Shown one piece after another: positions 1-8,026 of a stretch of DNA of 64,000 nt; positions within the stretch are counted from its first letter, which is position 1; each line of letters begins with the position of its first letter. The translations under genes and the position numbers were made by a program. Below the pieces are notes generated by a model. That model did no database searches. It saw only the letters and a list, made by a program, of their open reading frames with translations, and was not told where the DNA came from. The DNA is taken from positions 110,001 through 174,000 of the forward strand of contig KV908483.1 of the NCBI GenBank assembly GCA_002005505.1. Direction: 5' to 3'. The stretch is from Botryococcus braunii. Taxonomy: Eukaryota; Chlorophyta; Trebouxiophyceae.

Positions 1-1
1 A

Positions 2-80
2 CGTGGACGATTGGGTCACAGAGAACGACAGTGAGGACGAGGACGGAGACTCCAGACTGTCAGAGAGGAGCGACGACTGA
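2..80 (+). pseudogene. ORF1 C-terminal tail of CopA1 (truncated by window edge)
   Basis: Only the last codons of the CopA upstream ORF are visible, up to the TGA at 78-80. They encode the acidic tail (VDDWVTENDSEDEDGDS type) that ends every CopA ORF1. The stop lies 15 nt before the gag ATG at 96, the same spacing as in CopA2. The protein's function is unknown; see the intact copies at 6148, 24895, 27836 and 40510. Confidence 0.8.
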
Positions 81-95
81 CCAGCACCAAACAGC

Positions 96-2337
96 ATGAA
101 GAAGAAGGGTGTCAGCACCAGCTCTGAATCAAAATCAGCAGAAGAGGAGTCAACATCAACCCCTACCAAGGAACCATGCACTCCAAGTACTTCAAAGGGG
201 GAAGGAGACACCCTTCCCAAGGTCATTGCGACACTAGTCAAAGTCCATATAAAACTGCAGCGTAAAGGTCAGAACTTTGTGGTGTGGGACAATGCATTTA
301 CTGCAGCCAATGATGCAAAGGGTTCTTTACCTGCCATTCAAGAAGCTATGCCTGGGACTACCCATAATGCTGCAGCATTGTTGTTACTGTATGAATCAGT
401 TCCTGAAGACTGGTTGGGTGAGCTGTCAAGTAACCCATCAGCATATGATGCGTATGTGCATATTTGTAAAAAGTTTGTGGGAGGCTACAACCCTCAGGCT
501 AATGCTGACTGGTTGAAAGAGATGTCACGTGGCATGAAACAAGGTGAAACAATTTCCCAGTACGTCAATAGGATGATCAATCTGAAAGGTTGCCTGAAAC
601 GAAATGGACATGATCTCCTGGATGGGCACGTGGCCACACAGATTGTGCAGGGCCTGCCTGCAGCTGCCAACTCCCCAGGACTACTGCTTACAGCCGTGGC
701 TTATCCCCTGAACCAGCTGGCAGACCTCATCTCCACCACAGCAGAAGCAATGGGCTATAACGATGACCCAGATCAGCCTGCAGTGGTCATGACAGCACAG
801 CCAAACCCAGCTGCTGCAGTCCATGCTCCTGCTGCATGTGCTGCGACTCAGACCAGACAGCCTGCAGACACAGAGGCCAAGGTGGAGGTACGTGGTACGT
901 GCAACTACTGTCACAAAAAGGGGCACTTCTGGAGAGACTGCCGCAAGAGGCAGAGGGACGCAGAAACCCAGAGGAATGTGGTAGCAGCGGTGCAGCAACT
1001 GGCTGGCATGTGGCCCCAAGGACAGCTTCCCGGAGGACTCCAGCCCCCTCCAGCAGTCCAGCATGCCTTCCCTGCAGCTGGAGTTTTTCCACTACTGCAC
1101 CCACCACCTGGTCCACCCTCTCCTCCACCAGAAGGTATGCCACACGTGGTATCCTATAATGTCCTCAAACCATGCAAGGGGAGAATATCCAAACAGTCCT
1201 GGTTGGTAGACAGTGGAGCGTCAGTTCATCTTGTAAATAACCTGTCACTGCTGCATGCTCCCACATTACATGCTGCTCCCATCCCTCTGCAGCTGGCCAC
1301 GTCTGATGCAACAGGAGGAATTATTGCCACTGGATCAGTCTGCCTATTGAACCAGCAATGTATCCCACTGTGGCAGCATCATGTTCAGTGTGTTCCCTCT
1401 GCAACGACGAACATCCTGTCTGTTTCTGCTGCCCTTCGTGATGGAGCCTGTTTTGCCACAGACAGCATGGGTGCATTTACCACAGTCTCTGGCTCGAATG
1501 GCTGGAAAATGCCCATCAGAGCAGAAAATGGTCTTTATTATGTACATGACTGCCTACCTCTTGCCCCAGTGCAAAACTCATTACCAGTGGCAGCTGCAGT
1601 GAAGAACAAATCCAAGAAAAATCTGCAGCATGACTGTGCGAAACGATTTCTGTGGCATAGCAGAATGGGATATCCGGGTGAACCATGGATGCAACGCTTG
1701 AGCAACGAACAGCTGGTCACAGGCATTGACACTTCCCCGTCACCGTGTGAGAACTGTCCAAAGTATTGGAAGCATGTATTGAGGGGAAGCACACCCGTCC
1801 TCCATTTGGTGAAAGTTCCAGGCCTGCAATAAATCCTCTTGACAGAATCCATATTGATACAGTGGGCCCCATCTCCCCAGCTGCCATTACAGGAGAACGG
1901 TTTTGGGTGACAGTGGCAGATGAGGCGTCTGGATGGAAGGCTGTTCTGCCAGTGAGAACTAAGGATGTCATTTGGTCTGTTGTCAAAGACTTTATTATGT
2001 TCTGGCAGACAGAAAAAGGAGTCACAGTGAAGTGTATCCGGTGCGACAGAGGTACTGAATTTATTAATGCCAGTTTCAAGGAGTTCTGTGCTTCTCAGGG
2101 CACTAAATTGGAGATGTCGGCTCCCTACACCCCACAGCAGAATGGGATAGCAGAGCGAGCCAACAGGACCTTGAAGGAGCGAACCAGAACCCTACTTAAT
2201 TTTGCTGCAGCGAGCCCTGTCATGTGGAAAGAAGCCTTGGAAACAGCATGCACTCTCCTGAATATGGGACCCAGCACAGGCAGGCCTCTCACTCCCTTTG
2301 AAATGTTTATGGGATACAAACCAGATGTTTCCCTCTT
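96..2337 (+). pseudogene. CopA1 gag-protease-integrase, left part, frameshifted
   Basis: Copia polyprotein starting at the ATG at 96. Seen in order: a gag capsid-like region, a CCHC zinc knuckle (CNYCHKKGHFWRDC, near 900), the aspartic protease motif WLVDSGAS (near 1200), the integrase zinc region (WHSRMGYPG, then CENC) and the integrase core up to the glutamate in TPQQNGIAERANRTLKER. A one-base deletion near 1769 (relative to CopA2) shifts the frame, so the integrase core reads in another frame from about 1770. The coding sequence is cut at 2337 by Gyp1. The enzyme would process the polyprotein and insert cDNA, but this copy cannot make an intact product. Confidence 0.9.
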
Positions 2338-3630
2338 GTGTAGTGAGGTGCCGCGTCAGCGCGACGCGTCTCACGTAGGATGTGCGCGTAAGCATAATGT
2401 TCGTAATGGTGTGCGCGTAGTTCATGTTTCTTCGTGCCCTTTGGGATACGAGTAGATCTCGTTGTCCTTGTGTGTAGGAAAATGACTGTAATATCCTAGT
2501 GGGTCTCCTCTCGTCATCCATATCGTTATGCTCGCGAGCAGGGTAGTTTACCCCGTACGGGGACCGTACGGGGTTTGAAAAATCGTCCGGGGCCCCTAAA
2601 AATTCTAAGGCCACGTCCGGGGCCCCCGTGCTACATTGCTCGATTGTCATGACGAAAATATGGGGCTGCCCCGCGCCAGTTTTGCCTGACTTACGGGAAT
2701 CCCCTACGATTTAAGTGTCCGTCGAGGCAAATTTACGTGGCCCCTCGTGTGACACGAGGAGCACGAGGAATGAAAGTTGCCCAAAAGAGAGGACGAAACC
2801 CTAAATGACGCCCATGAAAATCCGGTCATCCCTGCGGATCGGTCAATTGGTGTAATTTATAAGATGTGTTAATAAAGTATTAGCCACAAAGTAACACTAG
2901 AGGATAGCCACAATTGCATTATTACCCTAAAGTAGCATCTAATGAGTGACATCGGACCACATTTGGTCCATACCCGTCACGTCACTTCACAAATGCACAT
3001 CATAAATGGAGCCCTCCATCCATAAAGGTGAATGGGGTACCCAGGATCCACGACACGGTTCGTTTTACTCTCCGAAGTTTTAAGCGTTTATCATGTTATG
3101 TTTGTGTGCTTGACGTCGTGTCCGTAACCTCCCAGATCATGTCTCCATCCGTCAATTAATATTACAGTGCCGAAATTGCCTTGTTGCAGTCATTTTGGAG
3201 CCCCTTACGGTATTACACTTGCTGTACGGGGTTCCCCTAGAATTTCGGAGGATTCCCAAACTGATACCCGGGGCAACCCCGAACCGGTAGGGTTTGGGTT
3301 TACGGGGCTCCCGTACAAATTTCCGAAGGCCTGAACTACACTGCTCGCGAGAGCATCTCGTAGAGGGACGACGTAGCCGGATCCGGGCATAGGTGGACTA
3401 GGAACTCGGGTGGCGATCATTGTCTTTGGGTTTGCTGCTACGAGTGAGACATCTAGCATTCTCTACATTGTTCATTATATATTGTTCTTTGGAGACTCGG
3501 ACGACCTGCGTGAGGAGGGCTGCGAACTTGTAACGGATTGGAACTTCGATTTCTACCTTCGGTGTCACCCTTGCCTGAAACCCTTGCTTAGCTTGTTATA
3601 AATCTTAGTTACACGTCTCACTTCGTTAAA
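2338..3630 (+). repeat. Gyp1 5' LTR (interrupted by hAT-like element)
   Basis: Starts TGTAGTGAGG and matches 23684-24098 plus 51182-51245 once the 805-bp insertion and one 8-bp duplication are removed. The right edge (about 3630) is placed where the similarity with the 3' LTR ends, just before the TGGTATC primer-binding site. It lacks a canonical CA end, so the edge is good to one or two bases. Confidence 0.88.
2539..3343. mobile_element. Non-autonomous hAT-type DNA transposon (MITE-like, 805 bp)
   Basis: An 805-bp segment present in the 5' LTR of Gyp1 and absent from its 3' LTR. It is flanked by an exact 8-bp duplication CTCGCGAG (2531-2538 and 3344-3351); the empty site with one copy is at 23876-23883. 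The ends are imperfect inverted repeats, CAGGGTAGTTTACC on the left and CAGTGTAGTTCAGG on the right read inward. An 8-bp duplication with CAG-type ends is the hAT signature. No transposase-like ORF is inside. The subterminal regions are rich in GTACGGGG/CCGGGG motifs on both strands, which may be transposase-binding repeats. It inserted after Gyp1 did. Confidence 0.87.
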
Positions 3631-3631
3631 T

Positions 3632-3645
3632 TGGTATCGGCGAGG
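3632..3645 (+). promoter_or_regulatory. Gyp1 primer-binding site
   Basis: TGGTATCGGCGAGG directly follows the 5' LTR. The TGG start matches the CCA end of a mature tRNA. Gyp2 has the same first 12 bases (TGGTATCGGCGA) after its own LTR, so both gypsy elements probably use the same tRNA 3' end. I cannot say which tRNA. Confidence 0.75.
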
Positions 3646-3772
3646 CGGTTAGAGCCTCGAACCGAAGGGAGACGTAGGGAAGGTTGTAATTGCATTGTTC
3701 CATTGCAATATGATGGCGGTTAAACGGTAAGGAAGCAAGTACTCCGGTCTCCCTCTTAAAGAAAAAGAAGTT

Positions 3773-4552
3773 TTGGAAGGTTTGGAAAAGGAAGGTATTG
3801 AAGTCGATGATCTTTTGGAAGACGAGTCCGAAACGGAATTGCAATTGGCCCCATCGCCCAAACCGACCACACCCAAAACGAAACCCAAACCCACTCCTTT
3901 GAAGACACCCTTGAAGAAAAATAAGACTAAATCCCTAATTCTACGGTTATTGAAGCGGATTGAGGCCTTGGAGGGAGAACGAGCATCCAAGCGGACGTCA
4001 TCCACCACTAACGTCGTGCGTGTGCCTACACCAGCCATGTTTACAGGAAAAAGAGGAAGCTTCCAATTCTTTGCTAGTAAGGTGGAATCATATGTGAACA
4101 TTTCAAATGTGTCAAGGGACAAGTGGGTGGCAGTCGCGCTGCAATGTATGGAGGAGCGACCTACAAAGGTGTGGGGGACATACCTCAAAAGGAAGGAAAG
4201 GGAAGGAGGTCAAACAGAGCCAACATGGGAAGACTTTAAAACTTTTATGGGAAATCGATACGACTCTACAGATTTGGTTATGGCTGCCCGGCAAAAATTA
4301 GACCATGTTTATCAAGGGCAAGAAAGCGTTGAAAGATACATAGAAAGGTTTATCACCTTGTTGAGTGATGTAGAAACCGAATATGACATCTGCGAAAATG
4401 ATAAAATGTATATGTTCCTCAAAGGCCTGAATGCTCCTAGTAGAGCTGCTTGCACAGTTAACCCTCAAACTGGTGTCATGTTCACAAGCCTCGACTCATT
4501 GTGCACTTATGTGGTGCAATATGAAAGCAACTTAAAGTCAGGGGGATGCTGA
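3773..4552 (+). pseudogene. Gyp1 gag, capsid region
   Basis: Frame of about 259 codons encoding a gypsy Gag capsid region. The N-terminus is acidic and then proline/lysine-rich (PKPTTPKTKPKPT). It is followed by a retrotransposon-gag-like helical region with W-G-T-Y-L, W-E-D-F and S-V-E-R-Y-I-E-R-F motifs, roughly residues 85-250. The annotated start is not an obvious ATG, so the true start is uncertain. It ends at a TGA overlapping an ATG at 4546, and the zinc-knuckle part continues in another frame. That is either a frameshift mutation or a translational coupling point. Confidence 0.8.
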
Positions 4553-4920
4553 GGGGACAGGAAGGAAGGAAGGTTCTCAACGTTGTGAAGAGGACTCCAA
4601 CAAGCACGCCGGCATACTTTCCGGGATTCACCCAGGGGCCTGTGCTTGGAGCCGTCGGACACAACGTTGGTGGGAAGTTAGATTCTCGGACAAGCGTCCC
4701 CTCCGAGCGCCAGTGTTACTTCTGCAAAAACTTTGGTCACGAGCAATGGCAATGTCAGGCCAAGCTGGACTACTTGCAAAGGAAGAGCAGGCGCGACAGT
4801 CAATTGCCCCCACCTCCTCCTTTCCCCTCTAATCAAGCTCGAGGTGGGCAGTGGCAGGGCCGTGGTGGCCGGGGAGCACATTGGAAGGGAAAAGGGCCGG
4901 GGCATAATCCTCAAAAGTAA
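4546..4920 (+). CDS. Gyp1 gag, nucleocapsid zinc-knuckle part
   Basis: A 124-codon frame overlapping the end of the capsid frame by a few bases. It has one CX2CX4HX4C zinc knuckle (CYFCKNFGHEQWQC, about residues 57-70), followed by a basic, Gly/Arg-rich tail (GGQWQGRGGRGAHWKGKG), a usual RNA-binding nucleocapsid design. Whether it is made separately or was one protein with the upstream frame cannot be decided from one copy. The stop at 4918-4920 lies 11 bp before the next ATG at 4932. Confidence 0.75.
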   Translation: MLRGQEGRKVLNVVKRTPTSTPAYFPGFTQGPVLGAVGHNVGGKLDSRTSVPSERQCYFCKNFGHEQWQCQAKLDYLQRKSRRDSQLPPPPPFPSNQARGGQWQGRGGRGAHWKGKGPGHNPQK

Positions 4921-4931
4921 ATTCTGAAGCC

Positions 4932-5350
4932 ATGGATGCCACTTGCTTGCATGTTTTGCACTCTCTTGTGGCCTCCAATTTGGGAAAGGAAGGGGTGAAC
5001 CTTGTGGTGCCAAATGTTAGGAAGGCTGAATCTGAGATTTCCAAGTTTTTATGGGAACAAAGGTGCAACCCGTCCCTCACTTGTTGTTTCATTGTGGGAA
5101 GGAAAACTTGGAAAAGTAAGAGTCTCTATGCTCACCGTATGCAAGGAAGGATTGTGGAAGTGTGTTCAGGAAGGAAGGGACAGGCGGTGGACATGAATGG
5201 TCAACCTTGTGTATACCCATTCTCTTTTGTATGTTGTGTGGTTCCCCCAAGACCCACACTCACCATGGGAAGTGTTACTACTGACTCTCCGCTAGCTATG
5301 ACCTTTCCTGCGAATGCTAAGGGGAAAAACCTTTCAGTGTTGTTTGATAG
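4932..5350 (+). pseudogene. Gyp1 pol N-terminal (pre-protease) region, cut by CopA2
   Basis: Pol begins at the ATG at 4932 with about 135 residues before the protease motif. The region has no domain I recognise, but the pol of Gyp2 starts with a similar stretch: both contain a G-(R/S)-K...KSK segment and a PYSYV/YPFSFV-like strand before the protease, so it is a conserved part of this gypsy group. The frame is cut at the aspartic-protease codons FDS by CopA2. The next codons, GASHSFI, begin at 19374. Confidence 0.75.
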
Positions 5351-6081
5351 TGTTATAATAGTGAAAGATCATTTTGGTGCCTTTCCCTCAGAAGAGTAAT
5401 AGTGGCCAGATCAGCTCCAATTACCAGTGAGAACATTCATTAGAATGAGTAATAGGTGGCAGAACCTAGGAGTTCTGCCAGAACCAATCTAGACCAATTT
5501 TACGTTGATGAGGGAGGATGAGGTAATCAGACACGGTTTGCTCGAAAGGTTATATGCTCCTGGCTCGAAGGAATGAGGCACTTGATTGGGACATCAAAAG
5601 CACTTCGGGTGTTTGTCGTTTAACTGTTGCCAGTCAAGTCACCTCACTCACAGTCGCCACTGCTTGTTAACCGACATACAACAAGAGTGTCACCCGGGCT
5701 AAACACCCTCGTGCCGGGTCATACAGGTAAACTGTTGTCAGGACATTACGTGCACAAGAACAATGGATTAGGAAAGGGTCTAGATAATGTGTATTAGAAA
5801 GGTGCTAATGTTTTAGCTCATCGGACATCGGTAATGCAGACTATCAGTAACTTCGTAGATAGAGTAGTTTGAATTGCTGAGTGATGAGAGAGAGCAACAA
5901 GCATTGTAAGACTTGATTGGGACATCAAAAGCATTTCGGGTGTTTGTCGTTTAACTGTTGCCAGTCAAGTCACCTCACTCACAGTCGCCACTGCTTGTTA
6001 ACCGACATACAACAAGAGTGTCGCCGGGCTAAACACCCTCGTGCCGGGTCATACAGGAAACGCCGAACTCAGAAGTTTACA
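5351..6081 (+). repeat. CopA2 5' LTR
   Basis: TGTTATAATAG...GTTTACA, 731 bp, matching 18642-19370. It contains a conserved hairpin GGCAGAAC/GTTCTGCC, a TATAT box at 5551-5555 and two copies of a 147-bp module (5579-5726 and 5909-6056). The first module is followed by GTAAAC, the second by GAAACG; both end in CATACAG. Confidence 0.93.
5727..6056 (+). other. Putative LTR intron: GT-spacer-module-CAG unit of CopA2
   Basis: A 330-bp unit that begins with GTAAAC right after the first module's CATACAG and ends with the second module's CATACAG. Removing it gives exactly the short LTR form seen in CopA3. It may be a spliced 5' UTR intron or simply one period of a tandem duplication. Equivalent units: 19016-19345, 24474-24803, 27415-27744, 46694-47021, and 54241-54573 in CopB1. 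Confidence 0.5.
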
Positions 6082-6097
6082 GGTTATGGGCCCACCA
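6082..6097 (+). promoter_or_regulatory. CopA2 half-tRNA-iMet primer-binding site
   Basis: GGTTATGGGCCCACCA follows the LTR directly. It is complementary to the anticodon stem-loop region of initiator tRNA-Met (GGGCCCATAACC includes the CAU anticodon) and not to a tRNA 3' end. This is the priming mode known from Drosophila copia. All CopA copies share it. Confidence 0.85.
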
Positions 6098-6147
6098 CTC
6101 TTCTGCGGGGGCATGTAAAATGTATGACTCGGGCAAAGTATTCTGCT

Positions 6148-6672
6148 ATGGCGCGAAAGAGACCAACCGGACGCATGAGCACGGGCCGACATAGACCTCC
6201 TCCGCCTCCACCTCCTCCTCCAACATACAACGAGCGAAGAAAGGCAGGAGGAGAGAAAGGACCACGAACGATCGAAGAACGAGCATTCCTGGTAAAGGAC
6301 TTTGTCAACGAAGCTCACGGACGGGGAGCACTCACGCCTCCTCGGTGGTTCCAAGAACGCTTCCCGATATATCCAGCCTATAAATTCACTCTGTGGGAAG
6401 TCTCATTCATCAACGGAGAGCCTGGATATCTAACACGTGCAATCTTTGAGAGGTGCCTACAGCAAACGGGAGGACCGTCACACGAATCTTATTGGACAGA
6501 GAAGGCAGCCTACGCAGCCATTGAGCTAGCTTTGAGCAGTCTGGGAGACGACTTCATTGACAGACTAATTCTCTACGGCAAGGGCGAGTTCCACGTGGAC
6601 GAGTGGGTCACAGAGGACGACAGTGAGGACGAGGACGGAGACTCCAGACTATCAGACAAGAGCAACGACTGA
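6148..6672 (+). CDS. CopA2 ORF1, 174-aa protein of unknown function upstream of gag
   Basis: Intact 174-codon ORF, 50 nt after the primer-binding site and 15 nt before the gag ATG. The N-terminus is basic with a poly-proline run (about residues 22-32), followed by TYNERRKAGGEKGPRT. A middle block is conserved in all copies (ERAFLVKDFV, YPAYKFT, SFINGEPGY, YWTEKAAYAAIE), and the tail is strongly acidic (EDDSEDEDGDS). No signal peptide, membrane segment, zinc finger or catalytic motif is visible. The start is the first ATG of the conserved block, the same as in the other copies. It is not part of gag: the frame relation to gag differs between copies. A structural, nucleic-acid-binding or regulatory role is possible, but nothing in the sequence decides it. 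Confidence 0.82.
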   Translation: MARKRPTGRMSTGRHRPPPPPPPPPTYNERRKAGGEKGPRTIEERAFLVKDFVNEAHGRGALTPPRWFQERFPIYPAYKFTLWEVSFINGEPGYLTRAIFERCLQQTGGPSHESYWTEKAAYAAIELALSSLGDDFIDRLILYGKGEFHVDEWVTEDDSEDEDGDSRLSDKSND

Positions 6673-7046
6673 CCAGGACCAAACAGCATGAAGAAGAAGG
6701 GTACCAGCACCAGCTCCAAATCCAAGTCAGCTGGTGAGGAGTCTACATCAACTCTTACCAGGGAACCATGCACTCCCAGTACCTCAAAGGGGGAAGGAGA
6801 CACCCTTCCCAAGGTCATTGCCACACAGGTCAAAGTCCATATAAAACTGCAGCGTAAAGGCCAGAACTTTGTGGGGTGGGACAACGCGTTCACAGCAGCC
6901 AATGATGCAAAGGGTTCTTTGCCTGCCATCCAAGAAGCTATGCCTGGGACTACTCATAATGCTGCAGCATTGTTGTTACTGTATGAATCAGTTCCTGAAG
7001 ACTGGTTGGGGGAGCTGTCAAGTAAACCATCGGCATATGATGCATA

Positions 7047-7099
7047 TGTGCATATGCACATATGCATATGGATATGCATATGCATATGCATATGCATAT
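7047..7099 (+). repeat. ATGCAT-type hexanucleotide microsatellite in gag
   Basis: A run of ATATGC/ATGCAT units replaces the codons for CKKF in the otherwise conserved YVHICKKFVGGY segment. It encodes an alternating Ile-Cys stretch. The expansion keeps the frame open. It is unique to this copy. Confidence 0.85.
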
Positions 7100-7988
7100 T
7101 TGTGGGAGGCTACAATCCTCAGGCTAATGCTGACTGGCTAAAGGAGATGTCCCGTGGCATGAAACAAGGTGAAACAATTTCCCAGTACGTCAATAGAATG
7201 ATCAATCTGAAAGGTTGCTTGAAGAGAAATGGTCATGATCTCCTGGATGGGCACGTGGCCACACAGATTGTGCAGGGCCTGCCTGCAGCTGCCAACTCCC
7301 CTGGACTACTGCCTACAGCCGTGGCTTATCCCCTGAACCAGCTGGCAGACCTCATCTCCACCACAGCAGAAGCAACGGGCTATAATGATGACCCAGATCT
7401 GCCTGCAGCGGTCATGACAGCGCTGGCTGCAGCAGTCCCTGCCCCTACTGCATGTGCTGTGACTCAGACCAGACAGCCTGCAGACACAGAGGCCAAGGTG
7501 GAGGTACGTGGTACGTGCAACTACTGCCACAAAAAGGGTCACTTCTGGAGAGACTGCCGCAAGAGACAGAGGGACGCAGAAACACAGAGAAATGTGGTAG
7601 CACCAGTGCAGCAACTGGCAGGCATGTGGCCCCAAGGTCAGTTCCCTGGAGGACCCCAGCCCCCACCAACAGTCCAGCATGTCTTCCCTGCAGCGGGAGC
7701 GTTCCCACTGCTGCATCCACCACCTGGTCCACCTTCTCCCCCGCCAGAAGGTATGCCACACGTGGTATCCTATAATGTTCTCAAACCATGCAAGGGGAGA
7801 ATATCCAAACAGTCCTGGTTGGTAGACGGTGGAGCGTCAGTCCATCTTGTCAATGATCTGTCACTACTGCATGCTCCCACAGTACATGCTGCTCCCATCC
7901 CTCTGCAGCTGGCCACGTCTGATGCAACAAGAGGAATTACTGCCACTGGATCAATCTGTCTATTGAATCAGCAATCTATCCCGCTGTG

Positions 7989-8026
7989 TGTAACAGGGGT
8001 TCAACGATCGGTGAACCCCTGTTACA
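7989..8026. mobile_element. 38-bp near-perfect palindromic insertion with 5-bp target duplication
   Basis: The insert begins TGTAACAGGGGTTCA and ends with its reverse complement TGAACCCCTGTTACA, with only eight bases between the arms. It is flanked by CTGTG at 7984-7988 and 8027-8031. The equivalent site in CopA3 (13959-13963, opposite strand) has a single CTGTG and no insert. The TG...CA ends and the 5-bp duplication look like integrase-mediated insertion. The first nine bases, TGTAACAGG, equal the first nine bases of the Gyp2 LTR. It encodes nothing and shifts the reading frame of CopA2. Confidence 0.8.

Larger units (their letters stand above)
1..2337 (+). mobile_element. CopA1, left part of outermost Copia element
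   Basis: Left remnant of a Ty1/Copia element whose 5' LTR lies outside the window. It holds the tail of the upstream ORF, then gag, protease and most of integrase. The element stops at 2337 where the gypsy LTR of Gyp1 begins, and its reading frame resumes at 51246 (codons for SLL continue into RTWGC). It is therefore the oldest layer of the nest. The flank tetranucleotide CTTG before 2338 recurs at 51246-51249, fitting a target-site duplication of 4-5 bp. Confidence 0.9.

Noticed and set aside
681..1143. Long minus-strand ORFs opposite gag, repeated in each CopA copy
   Set aside because: They lie antisense to the conserved gag and zinc-knuckle codons and recur only because gag recurs; no independent start context or domain.
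4546..4552. Programmed frameshift or stop-start coupling between Gyp1 gag parts
   Set aside because: An ATG overlaps the stop region, but with only one gag-bearing gypsy copy a simple mutation cannot be excluded; Gyp2 has no gag to compare.
6082..6097. GGTTATGGGCCCACCA as part of a tRNA gene
   Set aside because: No cloverleaf surrounds it; it always abuts the inner LTR edge on the element's sense strand, so it is a primer-binding site.
5917..6147. Apparent N-terminal extension of ORF1 (starting MGHQKHFGC) running through the LTR and primer-binding site
   Set aside because: The extension is LTR sequence, is out of frame or closed in other copies, and the conserved protein begins at the ATG at 6148.
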